A stretch of DNA of 64,000 nt. Source: Guyparkeria hydrothermalis (lineage in GTDB: Bacteria; Pseudomonadota; Gammaproteobacteria; Halothiobacillales; Halothiobacillaceae). The stretch is from assembly GCF_023555385.1 (NCBI RefSeq), contig NZ_JAJSED010000001.1:2028311-2092310 (forward strand), read 5' to 3'. The position numbers and the translations under genes are program-made. Under the pieces are notes generated by a model, which was given only the letters and a program-made list of their open reading frames with translations, made no database searches and had not been told where the DNA came from. Within the stretch, counting starts at the first letter, position 1, and each line of letters opens with the position of its first letter. This document shows positions 35,738-45,668 of this stretch, one piece after another.

Positions 35738-36682
35738 TTAGCCCTTGGACAGCCAGTCGCGCGGACGGAGAAACTCGTCGTAGAGGCGCGCTTCCTCGCT
35801 GCCCGGCTCGGGGTGGTAGTCGTAGCGCCAGGCGGCGCGCGGCGGCATCGACATCAGGATCGACTCGGTGCGTCCCCCCGACTGCAGCCCGAACAGGGTG
35901 CCGCGGTCATAGACCAGGTTGAACTCGACGTAGCGGCCGCGACGGTAGGCCTGGAAGTCGCGCTCGCGCTCACCAAACGGTGTGTCCTTGCGCTTTTCCA
36001 CCAGCGGCAGGTAGGCCGGCAGGTAGTGGTCGCCCACCGAGCGCATGAAGCCGAAGCCGGTGTCGAAGTCGACCTGGCCGTCGGCGCCGTAGTCATCGAA
36101 AAACAGGCCGCCCACGCCGCGCGGCTCGTTGCGGTGCTTGAGCCAGAAATACTCGTCGCACCACTGCTTGAAACGCGGGTAGTGATCGTCGCCGAACGGC
36201 CGGCAGGCGGCCTCGGCCTGCTCGTGCCAGTGAACGGCGTCCTCGGTAAAGCCGTAGTAGGGCGTGAGATCGAAGCCGCCACCGAACCACCAGACCGGCT
36301 CCACGCCTTCCTTCTGTGCCTGGAAGAAGCGCACGTTGGCATGCGAGGTGGGTACGTACGGGTTGCGGGGGTGGATCACCAGCGAGACGCCCATCGCCTC
36401 GAACGAGCCGCCGGCGAGATCCGGCCGGTGGGCGGTGGCCGACGGCGGCAGCTTGTTGCCGGTGACGTGCGAGAAGTTGATGCCCGCGCGTTCGAAGGTC
36501 GTGCCGTCCTCGAGAATCCGCCCGCGGCCCTCGCCGTTGAGGTGGTCGCCCGGCGGACGCTTCCAGTCGTCGTGCAGGAAGCGGGTGCCGTCTTCCTGGC
36601 TCTCGAGGCCGGCGACGATCCGGTCCTGCAGGTCGATGAGGTAATCACGAACGGCCTGGAGGTCCGCCTGCGTATCCGCCAT
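35738..36682 (-). CDS. hemF: Coproporphyrinogen III oxidase, oxygen-dependent
   Basis: The 314-residue enzyme decarboxylates coproporphyrinogen III with oxygen in heme synthesis, implying an aerobic lifestyle. Signatures are RGGISLVIHP-like [47 protein letters not shown] (exactly 20 residues) and [14 protein letters not shown]. It lies two bases after tsaC, with AGGAGC before its start, at the end of the smg-topA-tsaC-hemF series. Confidence 0.97.
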   Translation of the reverse strand: MADTQADLQAVRDYLIDLQDRIVAGLESQEDGTRFLHDDWKRPPGDHLNGEGRGRILEDGTTFERAGINFSHVTGNKLPPSATAHRPDLAGGSFEAMGVSLVIHPRNPYVPTSHANVRFFQAQKEGVEPVWWFGGGFDLTPYYGFTEDAVHWHEQAEAACRPFGDDHYPRFKQWCDEYFWLKHRNEPRGVGGLFFDDYGADGQVDFDTGFGFMRSVGDHYLPAYLPLVEKRKDTPFGERERDFQAYRRGRYVEFNLVYDRGTLFGLQSGGRTESILMSMPPRAAWRYDYHPEPGSEEARLYDEFLRPRDWLSKG

Positions 36683-36684
36683 TG

Positions 36685-37245
36685 TCAGCTCCTGATGATC
36701 CTGCCGGTGGGCCAGTGGATGATCTGCGAGGGGCGGGCGCGCCGATCGACGTCACCCGGGATGATCTGGACGTCCGCCCGGCCGAACTGGCGTCGGGCGG
36801 CGAGCGCGTCGCGTGCCGCCGGCCGGCCGCTGATGTTCGCGCTGGTCGAGACGATTGGCCCGCCGAAGGCACGGCTGATGGCGCGCGCGGTCGCGTGGGC
36901 CGGCACGCGCAGGGCGATCTCGTCGCGCCCGCCCGTCAGCCAGCCCGGCACGCCCTCGGCGGCCGGCACGATCACCGTGCGCGCGGCCGGCCAGTCGGCG
37001 GCCAGTTTGTCCCATTCCCCGGCCGGCACCGCTGCGTACGGCTGCAGCATCTCGGGAGTGTCGGCGATCAGGATCAGCCCTTTGTCGATGTCGCGCCGCT
37101 TGAGCGTCAGGAGACGCATCACCGCGAACGGGTCGAGCGGATCGCAGCCCAGGCCGAAGACCGCCTCGGTGGGATAGGCGATCAGCCCGCCCTCGTCGAG
37201 GTGGCGGGCGATCTCACGCAGGCGGAAGGGCGAGAGCCCGCTCAC
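36685..37245 (-). CDS. tsaC: Threonylcarbamoyl-AMP synthase (TsaC/YrdC)
   Basis: The 186-residue YrdC-domain protein makes threonylcarbamoyl-AMP for the t6A modification of ANN-decoding tRNAs. It shows [47 protein letters not shown] and a basic nucleotide-binding face. The start is GTG and overlaps the topA stop (GTGA), so the two are translationally coupled. Confidence 0.94.
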   Translation of the reverse strand: MSGLSPFRLREIARHLDEGGLIAYPTEAVFGLGCDPLDPFAVMRLLTLKRRDIDKGLILIADTPEMLQPYAAVPAGEWDKLAADWPAARTVIVPAAEGVPGWLTGGRDEIALRVPAHATARAISRAFGGPIVSTSANISGRPAARDALAARRQFGRADVQIIPGDVDRRARPSQIIHWPTGRIIRS

Positions 37246-39677
37246 GCCTCCTTGCCTCCCGAAGCGCTTTTCGGGGCGCTCTTCTTCGTCGTGGTCTTCT
37301 TGGCGGCCGCCTTCTTCGCTGTCGACTTCTTGGCCGTCGACTTGGTCGCGGTCTTCTTCGCCGCGGTCTTGGGTGCCGCCTTGCGGCCGCGGCCCTTGCG
37401 TTCCGGTGCTTGGGCGATCATCTCGATCGCCTGCTCGTGCGTGATCGTCTTCGGATCGGTGTCCTTGGGGATCTTGGCGTTCTTCTTGCCGTTTGACACG
37501 TACGGCCCGTAACGGCCGTTAAGCACCTGGATGCCGTCGCCGAAGTCGTTGATGATGCGGTTCTTCTCCGCGAGCTTCTTGACCTCGATGATCTCGAGCG
37601 CGCGCGGCAGCTCGATGGTGTACGGGTCATCGTCCTTGCCCAGGGAGGCGAACTTGTTGCCGAACTTCACGTAGGGGCCGAAGCGGCCGATGTTGGCCTG
37701 TACCGGCTCGCCCTCGGGGGTCTCGCCCAGCTCTCGCGGCAGCTTGAAGAGCTCCATCGCCTCGTCGAGGGTAATGGTGGCGATGCTCTGGTGCGGGCGC
37801 AGCGAGGCGAACTTGGGCTTTTCCTCGTCGTCCTTGGTGCCGATCTGCACGAACGGCCCGAAGCGGCCCAGGCGGGCGACTACCGGCTTGCCGCTCTTGG
37901 GGTCGACACCCAGTTCGCGGCCCTGGGCAGCCTCCTGGCGCGAGACGTTTTTGGCGGTGTCCTCGATGCGCTCGGAGAATGGCTCCCAGAACTCGCGCAG
38001 CAGCGGCACCCAGTCCATCTCGCCGCGCGAGACGGCGTCGAGCTCGTCCTCGAGCTTGGCGGTGAACTCGTAGTCGACCACGTCGCGGAAGTACTCGGTC
38101 AGAAAGCCGTTGACCACGCGACCCATGTCGGTGGGGCGGAAACGGCGCTGTTCGAGTTCGACGTATTCGCGCGAGCGCAGTGTCGAGATGATGCTGGCAT
38201 AGGTCGACGGTCGACCGATGCCGTACTGCTCGAGCGTCTTGACCAGGCTCGCTTCGGTGTAGCGCGGCGGCGGCTCGGTGAAGTGTTGCGTGGCCTTGAT
38301 CTCGGCGAGATCGATCTCCTGACCTTCCTCCAGCGGCGGCAGGCGACGGTCGTCGTCCTTGTCGCTGGCCTGGTCGTCCTCGTCCTCGCGGTAGGCGGCG
38401 ATGAAGCCCGGGAACTTGAGGGTCGAGCCGGTGGCACGGAAGCTGTGCTCGTCGCCGGCGGCGAGATCCACGGAGACCTGGTCGAAGATCGCCGGGGTCA
38501 TCTGCGAGGCCAGCGTCCGCTTGAAGATCATCTCGTAGAGGCGGAACTGGTCGCGATTGAGGAAGGCGCGCACCTTGTCCGGCGTGTTGGCGATCGAGGT
38601 CGGGCGGACGGCCTCGTGCGCCTCCTGGGCGTTCTTCGACTTGGTGCGGTAGCGGTTGGGGCTTTCCGGAACGTAGTCGCCGCCGTAGCTCTCGCCGATG
38701 TGCGAGCGGATCTCGCCGATCGCGTCGTTCGACAGGTTGACCGAGTCGGTCCGCATGTAGGTGATCAGGCCCACCGTGCCCTGGCCGATGTCGACGCCCT
38801 CGTAGAGCTCCTGGGCGACGCGCATGGCACGCGAGGCGGACAGGCCAAGCTTGCGCACGGCCTCCTGCTGGAGCGTCGAGGTGGTGAACGGCGGCGCGGC
38901 GTGACGCTTGCGCTCGCGACGGTCGACCTTGGCGACCTTGAGCGTGCCGTTCGCCGCCGCATCGAGGCGTTCACGCGCGGCGGTGGCGCTGGCCTCGTCC
39001 TCGAGGGTGAACTGCCCGACCTTTTTGCCGTCGAGCTGATAGAGGCGGGCGGAGAACGGCTGTTCGCCGGTGCGGCAGTCGGCGGCGATCGACCAGTATT
39101 CGCGCGGCTTGAAGGCTTCGATCTCTTCCTCGCGCTCGACAATCATACGCAGTGCCGGGCTCTGCACACGGCCGGCCGACAGGCCCGGGTTGATCTTTTT
39201 CCACAGCAGCGGCGAGAGGTTGAAGCCCACCAGGTAGTCCAGCGCGCGCCGCGCCTGTTGGGCGTCGATCAGCTCCTGCGACAGCTCGCGCGGGTGGGCG
39301 ATGGCCTCTTGCACGGCGCGCTTGGTGATCTCGTAGAACACCACGCGCTTGGCGTCCCGGTCGTCGAGCAGGCCGCTGTCCTTCAGCAGCTCGTAGAGGT
39401 GCCAGGAGATGGCCTCGCCTTCGCGGTCGGGGTCAGTCGCCAGCAGCAGGGTGTCGGCCTTCTTCAGTGCCTTCTTGATCGCATCGACGTGCTTCTTGTT
39501 CTTGTCGATGACCGTGTAGTTCATCGCGAAGCCGTGCTCGGGGTCGACGGCGCCGTTTTTCGGCACCAGGTCGCGCACGTGCCCGTAGGAGGCCAGCACT
39601 TCGTAGCCGGGGCCGAGATATTTCTTGATCGTCTTGGCCTTGGCGGGCGATTCGACGATGACGAGATTTTCGCTCAT
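37242..39677 (-). CDS. topA: DNA topoisomerase I (zinc-finger-less type, Lys/Ala-rich tail)
   Basis: The 811-residue type IA topoisomerase relaxes negative supercoils. The Toprim domain starts LVIVESPAKAKTIKKYLG and contains ATDPDREGEAISWHL; the active-site Tyr lies in TYMRTDSVNLS. After about residue 580 come repeated topoisomerase C-terminal modules (e.g. PVVARLGRFGPFVQIG, VQANIGRFGPYVKFG, LNGRYGPYVSNGKKNAKIPK). The last ~50 residues are an AKKTA/KKS-repeat, histone-H1-like basic tail. Only one Cys is present, so the zinc fingers of E. coli TopA are absent. Confidence 0.95.
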   Translation of the reverse strand: MSENLVIVESPAKAKTIKKYLGPGYEVLASYGHVRDLVPKNGAVDPEHGFAMNYTVIDKNKKHVDAIKKALKKADTLLLATDPDREGEAISWHLYELLKDSGLLDDRDAKRVVFYEITKRAVQEAIAHPRELSQELIDAQQARRALDYLVGFNLSPLLWKKINPGLSAGRVQSPALRMIVEREEEIEAFKPREYWSIAADCRTGEQPFSARLYQLDGKKVGQFTLEDEASATAARERLDAAANGTLKVAKVDRRERKRHAAPPFTTSTLQQEAVRKLGLSASRAMRVAQELYEGVDIGQGTVGLITYMRTDSVNLSNDAIGEIRSHIGESYGGDYVPESPNRYRTKSKNAQEAHEAVRPTSIANTPDKVRAFLNRDQFRLYEMIFKRTLASQMTPAIFDQVSVDLAAGDEHSFRATGSTLKFPGFIAAYREDEDDQASDKDDDRRLPPLEEGQEIDLAEIKATQHFTEPPPRYTEASLVKTLEQYGIGRPSTYASIISTLRSREYVELEQRRFRPTDMGRVVNGFLTEYFRDVVDYEFTAKLEDELDAVSRGEMDWVPLLREFWEPFSERIEDTAKNVSRQEAAQGRELGVDPKSGKPVVARLGRFGPFVQIGTKDDEEKPKFASLRPHQSIATITLDEAMELFKLPRELGETPEGEPVQANIGRFGPYVKFGNKFASLGKDDDPYTIELPRALEIIEVKKLAEKNRIINDFGDGIQVLNGRYGPYVSNGKKNAKIPKDTDPKTITHEQAIEMIAQAPERKGRGRKAAPKTAAKKTATKSTAKKSTAKKAAAKKTTTKKSAPKSASGGKEA

Positions 39678-39692
39678 AGGGTGTCTTCGTTG

Positions 39693-40166
39693 TCAGTGCA
39701 GGACGGCGGCGTCGTCGAAGACGAGGTCTTCCATCCAGGCAAAGGCCTGCTCCTCACCGGGTTTGGCGAACAGGACCAGTAGCACGATCCATTTCAGGCG
39801 CTCGACGTCGATTTCGTCCTCGCCGAGAGCCATGGCGCGCTCGATGACGGTCTCGCGGCTCGACGGCGACAGTACGCCGATCTGCTCGAGCTGCATGAGA
39901 AAGCCTCGGGCATCGGTGTCGAGCATCATTTGCTCGTCGTCACTGTAGACCCTGAAGGCCTGGTCGCGTTCAGGGCCGGCGACGCCGCCCTGCTCGAGCA
40001 CGCCCTCGAGCCAGCCGAAGGCATGCTCGATCTCGTCGTGGTCGAAACCGGCCTCCAGCAGCTTCATCTGCAGCCCGGCGCGCTCGTTTTGCGGGGGGAA
40101 GTGGTCCTCGTCTTCCATGTAATTCTCGAAGAGGAACATCAACAGGTCGAGAACGGTCTCTTTCAT
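39693..40166 (-). CDS. smg: Smg/DUF494 family protein
   Basis: The 157-residue acidic protein begins MKETVLDLLMFLFENYM and has GLQMKLLEAGFDHDEIEHAFGWL (in pieces), RGFLMQLEQIGVLSP and a C-terminal LLVLFAKPGEEQAFAWMEDL. These are the Smg/DUF494 features. It sits between dprA and topA, as in most gammaproteobacteria. Its biochemical role is not established. ATG 40166 matches the family start. Confidence 0.93.
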   Translation of the reverse strand: MKETVLDLLMFLFENYMEDEDHFPPQNERAGLQMKLLEAGFDHDEIEHAFGWLEGVLEQGGVAGPERDQAFRVYSDDEQMMLDTDARGFLMQLEQIGVLSPSSRETVIERAMALGEDEIDVERLKWIVLLVLFAKPGEEQAFAWMEDLVFDDAAVLH

Positions 40167-40266
40167 CGGCTCACCGGGACATGATGGCTTGAGCCTGCAC
40201 ACGCGAGCAGGGATTCACGAGGGCGGTGGCAGGTGCGGGTGGCGGGTGCCGTTGGTGGCCTCCGGG

Positions 40267-41430
40267 TCAGGCGGAGCCGACCGTCTGGCTCGTCCGGACA
40301 TAGAGTCCGCCGGGCAGGGTGGATACCTCTCCCGCCAATTCAAGCATGAGGAGGATGGAGGAAACCTCACCGGCGGTCAATCCGCTCGCCTCGATAAGGG
40401 TGTCCGCGGACTGGGGGTCGTGCCCGAGCAGTTCCAGGATGCGCTCTTGCTCGGGGTCGCGCTTCGTCGGCGCCGGTTTGCCCGTTGGCGAGGCGCTTTC
40501 TGGTGGCGTGTCGATGGCTTCGAGCTGGCGGCGCAGGGTCGGGGCCAGTTCCTCGAGGACGTCCTGGCCGGTCTCGACCAGCTTGGCGCCCTGACGGATC
40601 AACCGGTGACAGCCGCGTGCCAGCGGGTTGTGGATCGAGCCGGGGATGGCGAAGACGTCGCGACCCTGTTCGCCGGCCAACCGGGCGGTGATCAGCGAAC
40701 CGCTCTGTATCGAGGCCTCTACCACCAGCACGCCGCTCGCCAGCCCGCTGATCAGGCGGTTGCGCCGCGGGAAGTGCCCGCGACGTGGTTCGGTGCCGGG
40801 CAGCCACTCGGACAGGATCAGGCCGCCCGCGGCGACGATCTGTTCGGCCAGTTCGGCGTGTTCCGGGGGGTAGAGCCGATCGATGCCGGAGCCGAGCACC
40901 GCGATGGTGGTCCCTTGGGTGTCGAGCGCGCCCCGATGTGCTTCCCCGTCAACCCCGAGGGCAAGCCCGCTGGTGATCCCCAGCCCCTGGCCGGCAAGGT
41001 GCCGGGCGAAGGCGCGTGCATTCTGGCGTCCGCCGGTGGTCGGGGTGCGTGACCCCACCATGGCCACTTGCGGTTCACGCAGGGCGGCAAGCCGACCGCG
41101 GGCAAACAGCGCCGCCGGCGCATCGGGCAGGTCGTTCAGGGCGTCGGGGAAGCCCGGTTCGCCGCGGGCCACCAGGTGATGCGTGGGGTCGGCGTCGAGC
41201 CAGTCACGGATGGCCGCGCTGCGTTCGGGGTCCGGTCGGGACTGGGTCAGTCCCACCGGCAGGCCGGCGCGCTGCCACTCGTCCCGCGGGGCATCCAGGG
41301 CCTGGCGGGGCGAGTCGAAGTGCGACAACAGCGAGTCGAGCCGCCGTGGTCCCATGCCGCGGATCGAGAGCAGTTCGATCAGCGCGGCGTGCGGAGACTC
41401 GCTTCCGGTGGGGGCTGGCGCGACAGGCAC
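40267..41430 (-). CDS. dprA: DNA-processing protein DprA
   Basis: The 387-residue protein loads RecA on incoming single-stranded DNA during natural transformation. The Rossmann-like core has VAMVGSRTPTTGGRQNARAF, GLGITSGLALGVDGEAHRGAL, FPRRNRLISGLASGVLVVEAS and RDVFAIPGSIHNPLARGCHRLI, read in pieces. An N-terminal helix-hairpin-helix-like segment and a C-terminal winged helix (about residues 315-380, ILELLGHDPQSADTLIEASGL) flank it. The start is GTG, three bases after the LysM-protein stop. comF also lies in this window. Confidence 0.95.
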   Translation of the reverse strand: MPVAPAPTGSESPHAALIELLSIRGMGPRRLDSLLSHFDSPRQALDAPRDEWQRAGLPVGLTQSRPDPERSAAIRDWLDADPTHHLVARGEPGFPDALNDLPDAPAALFARGRLAALREPQVAMVGSRTPTTGGRQNARAFARHLAGQGLGITSGLALGVDGEAHRGALDTQGTTIAVLGSGIDRLYPPEHAELAEQIVAAGGLILSEWLPGTEPRRGHFPRRNRLISGLASGVLVVEASIQSGSLITARLAGEQGRDVFAIPGSIHNPLARGCHRLIRQGAKLVETGQDVLEELAPTLRRQLEAIDTPPESASPTGKPAPTKRDPEQERILELLGHDPQSADTLIEASGLTAGEVSSILLMLELAGEVSTLPGGLYVRTSQTVGSA

Positions 41431-41433
41431 CCG

Positions 41434-42618
41434 TCAGCGACTGTTGTCCTGCGTCGGGGTCTGCGCCAGGTCGCCGGCATGGACCGGCTTGCTGGCCTGG
41501 ATCACCAGCGCGTAGCTGACCCGCTCGTAGACACGGAAGACCATGGCGGTGCCGATCGGGTAGTCCGGCAGGCGGACGGCTGGGCCATGCATGGCCTCGC
41601 GACCGTTTTCGGTGGTTTCCTTTGGCGCGAAGCGATCCTCGACGACGCGCCCGCGCTTGCTGATCTGCAGCAGGTCGCCTGCGGAGACCCCAGCCTCCGC
41701 GCCGCGGTCGATGATGATCACCTGCTGGTTGCCGACCTGTGTGATCGCGTCCGGCAGCAGGATGATGCGGGCATCGATCGGGAACGCCGGGATCTGCGGG
41801 GCGACGTCGCTGGTGAAGGCCTCCGGCGTCATTTCGACCAGGCGGTTGCCCGCCTCGACTTCGCGCACCGTGTCGCGCAGTTCCAGCGTGGCCGGATCGC
41901 CGGCCTCGATCAGGCTGGCTTCACCCTTGAAGATGGCGCGGTAGCCCAGCAGTTCGTCGGTGCGACCGTCACGCAACTCCTTGCCCTGTTCCACCACGGC
42001 GAAATGCTGTCGTTCGCCGTCGAGGCCAGGCCGGGCGTAGATGGTGTCACCGGTGCTCGCGTTCAACGACCCTTCGCGATTGGCCAGGATGTACGGGGCG
42101 GCTTCGAAGTCCTCCTCGTTCAGCACCTGGTCGTAGCTGAGGAACGGGCGCACCAGCTCGAGCGGTACGGCGGAAACGGCCGGCGGTAGCGCCTCGTAGC
42201 GGATGTGCGGGCGCAGGCCCACGGCCAGCCGCGGCCGGTCGCCGACGAACACGATGCTGATGTGGTCGCCCGGGTAGATGCGGTGCGGGTTGGCGATGTC
42301 CGGGTTGGCGTACCAGATCTCCGGCCAGTAGTACGGGTCCTTGAGGAAGTGGTTGGCGATCGACCAGAGGGTGTCGCCTTCCTTGACCACGTAATCCTTG
42401 GCGGAGAGGTCGCGGAATTGGTCGCGGGTTTCCTCGGCGGTCAGCGTGCGCTTGACCGGGCCGCGCTCGGCGCCCAACGGCAAGGCCTCGGCCGCGTGGG
42501 GCTCTCGCGGGTTGATGACATCGTCTTCGTCGATGCCGGCGCAGCCTGAAAGGATTGCGGTGAACGGCACGAGGCCCGCGAGCGCGAGTGCCAGGGGGAG
42601 TCCTTTGGTCGATCTCAT
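41434..42618 (-). CDS. LysM-domain lipoprotein
   Basis: The 394-residue protein has a lipoprotein signal ending in the lipobox AILSGC. A LysM peptidoglycan-binding domain follows (about residues 75-125: YVVKEGDTLWSIANHFL, WYANPDIANPHRIYPGD), then a long beta-rich C-terminal region of the type seen in LysM proteins that precede dprA. ATG 42618 starts the signal peptide. It leads the minus-strand block and is divergent from def. It probably acts in cell-wall maintenance. Confidence 0.88.
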   Translation of the reverse strand: MRSTKGLPLALALAGLVPFTAILSGCAGIDEDDVINPREPHAAEALPLGAERGPVKRTLTAEETRDQFRDLSAKDYVVKEGDTLWSIANHFLKDPYYWPEIWYANPDIANPHRIYPGDHISIVFVGDRPRLAVGLRPHIRYEALPPAVSAVPLELVRPFLSYDQVLNEEDFEAAPYILANREGSLNASTGDTIYARPGLDGERQHFAVVEQGKELRDGRTDELLGYRAIFKGEASLIEAGDPATLELRDTVREVEAGNRLVEMTPEAFTSDVAPQIPAFPIDARIILLPDAITQVGNQQVIIIDRGAEAGVSAGDLLQISKRGRVVEDRFAPKETTENGREAMHGPAVRLPDYPIGTAMVFRVYERVSYALVIQASKPVHAGDLAQTPTQDNSR

Positions 42619-42812
42619 CGTTACAACGTCCTTGGTATCCGGTCGAGAGCAACCCGGCGGCGGGTTGTCCCCCATGATTGTCGACATGCATCTGGGTTCT
42701 GCCGAGTGCTGGCGTACAATGTATCCCCAAATATGGCTTGTTGTAAAAGATTTCGCCCCTACCGTCCAGTCGGCATCGGGGCGATGCTGCCCCCTTTTCC
42801 GGTGATTGACGT

Positions 42813-43319
42813 ATGAGTCTGCGAGACATCCTCATCTACCCCGACGAGCGACTGCGCGAGATCGCCCGTCCAGTCGACTCCTTCGAGCCGGCACTGGCCG
42901 AGCTGGTCGACGACATGTTCGAGACCATGTATCAGGAGCGTGGCATCGGTCTCGCTGCCACGCAGATCGACGAGCACCGCCGGCTGTTCGTTGCCGACGT
43001 GAGCGAGGATCGCAGCGGTGCCTTGGCGTTCGTCAACCCGGAGATCCTCGCCCGCGAGGGCACGGTCGAGTCGGAGGAGGGCTGCCTGTCGATTCCCGGC
43101 ATCAACGAGACCATCGCCCGGGCCGAGCGGATCCGCGTGCGCGCCCAGGACGCGAAAGGCAAGACCTTCGAGCAGGACCTGGAGGGGCTGCTGGCGATCT
43201 GCTTTCAGCATGAGCTCGATCACCTCGAGGGGCGCCTGTTCATCGACTATCTCTCGCCGCTCAAGCAGCAGCGCATTCGCAAGAAGATGCAGAAGGCCGC
43301 GCGCCGGGAGCGCGTATGA
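42813..43319 (+). CDS. def: Peptide deformylase
   Basis: The 168-residue metalloenzyme removes the formyl group from nascent peptides. All three motifs are present: GIGLAATQ (GxGLAAxQ), EEGCLSIPG with the metal-binding Cys, and QHELDHLEG with the two His ligands and catalytic Glu. It overlaps fmt by ATGA, the usual def-fmt order. Confidence 0.97.
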   Translation: MSLRDILIYPDERLREIARPVDSFEPALAELVDDMFETMYQERGIGLAATQIDEHRRLFVADVSEDRSGALAFVNPEILAREGTVESEEGCLSIPGINETIARAERIRVRAQDAKGKTFEQDLEGLLAICFQHELDHLEGRLFIDYLSPLKQQRIRKKMQKAARRERV

Positions 43320-44269
43320 CCCTTCGTGTCGTTTACTGCGGGACGCCGGACTTCGCCGTGCCCGCGCTGGAGGCCTTGGCGCGCCTCGACGAGGTCGCCG
43401 GCGAACCCGTCGAACTGGTCGCCGCCTACACCCAGCCGGATCGACCGGCGGGACGTGGCAAGAAGCTTACCGCCTCGCCGGTCAAACAGGCTGCGCTCGG
43501 GCTCGACCTACCGGTGGAGCAGCCGCTCTCGCTGCGCGACGAGGATGCCCAGGCCCGTCTGGCCGAGTATCGCCCCGATCTGCTGGTCGTTGCCGCCTAC
43601 GGGCTGATCCTGCCACAGAGCGTGCTCGACCTGCCGCGCCTCGGCGCGATCAACATCCACGCCTCGCTGCTGCCGCGCTGGCGGGGTGCGGCACCGATCA
43701 ACCGTGCCATCGAGGCGGGTGATACCGAGACCGGCATCACCATCATGCAGATGGAGGCCGGGCTGGATACGGGACCGATGTGGCACAAGCTGCCCGAACC
43801 GATCCACGCCGACGACACGGCCGCCACCCTGCACGACCGGCTTGCGCCCCTGGGTGCCACGGCACTGATCGAGGCATTGCCGCGCATCGTGCGCGGTGAA
43901 GGCGCGCCGGAGCCGCAGGATGACGCGGAGAGCTGCTATGCCGCCAAGCTCGCCAAGGCGGAAGGGCGCGTCGACTGGCGCGAGCCGGCCGAGCTGATCG
44001 AGCGTCGGGTGCGCGCTTTCAATCCCTGGCCGGTCGCTCAGACGATGCTCGAGGGTCAGCCGCTGCGCCTTTGGGGTGCGCGCCTTGCCGATGGCAGTGA
44101 TGGCGTGACGCCGGGCGAAGTTGTCGCGGTCACGGCAGACGGTATCGTCGTCCAGACGGGGCGTGGCGGCCTCGAGTTGACCCGCGTACAGCGGGCGGGC
44201 GGCCGACCGATCGCCGCGGCGGATTTCGCGCGTGGACGGTCTCTGGAGGGGGTGCGGCTTGGCGAATAG
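43316..44269 (+). CDS. fmt: Methionyl-tRNA formyltransferase
   Basis: The 317-residue enzyme formylates initiator Met-tRNA. The start VVYCGTPDFAVPALEAL, the catalytic block NIHASLLPRWRGAAPINRAIEAG (in pieces, with Asn and His) and the Asp region MQMEAGLDTGPM are typical. A C-terminal OB-fold is present from about residue 205. It overlaps def upstream; a Shine-Dalgarno for rsmB lies within its final codons. Confidence 0.96.
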   Translation: MTLRVVYCGTPDFAVPALEALARLDEVAGEPVELVAAYTQPDRPAGRGKKLTASPVKQAALGLDLPVEQPLSLRDEDAQARLAEYRPDLLVVAAYGLILPQSVLDLPRLGAINIHASLLPRWRGAAPINRAIEAGDTETGITIMQMEAGLDTGPMWHKLPEPIHADDTAATLHDRLAPLGATALIEALPRIVRGEGAPEPQDDAESCYAAKLAKAEGRVDWREPAELIERRVRAFNPWPVAQTMLEGQPLRLWGARLADGSDGVTPGEVVAVTADGIVVQTGRGGLELTRVQRAGGRPIAAADFARGRSLEGVRLGE

Positions 44270-45668
44270 CGGAGATGTCGAGCAGTCGAAGGGGGAGCGC
44301 CGGGAGCCGGGGCGTGATCGGCAGCGACGGCGTCGTCCTCCCGCTGGCGGAGGCCGCGCCCGCTCGCCCGAGGCGCTGGTGGCCGAGGGGCTGTTGCAGG
44401 TGGTGCAGCAGGGCCGCTCGCTCGACCATGTGTTGCCCGATCTGACCGGGCGCGCCCAGGCTGCGCACCGCAGCGTGATTCAGGCGATGAGCTACGAGGT
44501 GTTGCGTCATTACGAGCAGCTCGCCTGGTGGCGTGATCAGTTGCTCGACCGACCGCTCAATCCCCGGGCTGCCGAGGTGGGCATGCTGCTGCTGGTCGGC
44601 CTGGAGCGCCTGACCGGTTCCAAGCGCGAACCGTCGCGGGTGGTCAACGCCGCCGTGCACGCTGCCCGCGAGCTGAATCACAACTGGGCCACGGGCCTGG
44701 TCAACGCGGTGCTGCGTCGGGCGGTCCGGCAGGTCCAGGCCGGCGAGACGCCGTTGCCGGAAGCCCCGCCGGCCGTGCGGGCCCGATTGCCGGACTGGCT
44801 GTTCGGCATGCTGTCCAAGGACTGGGGCGAGGAGCGGGCCGTCGAGCTGGGCGAGCGGCTGGCGACGCACCCGCCCATGACACTGCGCGTCAGCGCCGTC
44901 GAAGAGAGCGTTTCGGCCTATCTCGAGCGCCTCGCCGAGCAGTCGGTGGCTGCCTCGGCCACCCGCCACGCCTCCCATGGTGTCGCCCTGGCGTCGCCTC
45001 TGGACGTCGAGCGTCTGCCCGGTTTCCACCAAGGCGTGGTGTCGGTGCAGGACGAGGCGGCGCAGCTGGTCGTCGACCTGATGGATCTGGCCCCTGGGCA
45101 GCGGGTGCTCGACGCCTGTTGCGCGCCCGGCGGCAAGACGCTGGCCATGCTGGACAGCGAGCCGTCGGTGGCCATGACCGCCGTCGACATCGACGTTACC
45201 CGGCTGGCGCGCGTGCAGGACAACCTCGAGCGGGCCGGACGCTTCGCCGAGCTCGTCTGCGCCGACCTGACCTCCCAGTCGATCGACCCGCCGAACTCCT
45301 TTGATCGGATTCTTGCCGACGTGCCCTGTTCGGCCACCGGTGTGATCCGGCGTCACCCGGACATCAAGCGCCTGCGTCGCCCCGATGACCTAGATGCGCT
45401 GGTGAAGCGCCAGCGCGAGATCCTCGAACGCCTCTGGGGGTTGCTGCGCCCCGGCGGCCGGCTCGTCTACGCGACCTGCTCGATCCTCAAGCGCGAAAAC
45501 GTCGAGCAGGTCGAGGCGTTCCTTCAGGCTCATCCGGACGCCATCGCCGTGCCAATGGACGTCGACTGGGGCGAGCCGCAGGCCGTGGGGCGGCAGCTGT
45601 TCCCCGAGGTCGATGGCCCGGACGGTTTTTACTACGCCGTGCTGGAAAAACGGTCGGAGGCGGGATGA
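44259..45668 (+). CDS. rsmB: 16S rRNA (cytosine-5)-methyltransferase RsmB
   Basis: The 469-residue SAM-dependent enzyme methylates C967 of 16S rRNA. An N-terminal NusB-like RNA-binding domain (about residues 40-170) is followed by the methyltransferase, with VLDACCAPGGKTLAML, PCSATGVIRRHPDIKRL (first catalytic Cys) and VYATCSILKRENVEQVE (second Cys). The start is taken as TTG 44259 because GGAGGGGG lies six bases upstream; GTG 44232 is an alternative with a poorer ribosome site. The first ~35 residues are Arg-rich and not conserved. It overlaps fmt and the next gene. Confidence 0.92.
   Translation: MANSGDVEQSKGERREPGRDRQRRRRPPAGGGRARSPEALVAEGLLQVVQQGRSLDHVLPDLTGRAQAAHRSVIQAMSYEVLRHYEQLAWWRDQLLDRPLNPRAAEVGMLLLVGLERLTGSKREPSRVVNAAVHAARELNHNWATGLVNAVLRRAVRQVQAGETPLPEAPPAVRARLPDWLFGMLSKDWGEERAVELGERLATHPPMTLRVSAVEESVSAYLERLAEQSVAASATRHASHGVALASPLDVERLPGFHQGVVSVQDEAAQLVVDLMDLAPGQRVLDACCAPGGKTLAMLDSEPSVAMTAVDIDVTRLARVQDNLERAGRFAELVCADLTSQSIDPPNSFDRILADVPCSATGVIRRHPDIKRLRRPDDLDALVKRQREILERLWGLLRPGGRLVYATCSILKRENVEQVEAFLQAHPDAIAVPMDVDWGEPQAVGRQLFPEVDGPDGFYYAVLEKRSEAG

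Noticed and set aside
37791-39782. 663-codon plus-strand frame opposite topA
   Set aside because: It is antisense to a complete topoisomerase gene; its composition is the mirror of the real codon pattern.
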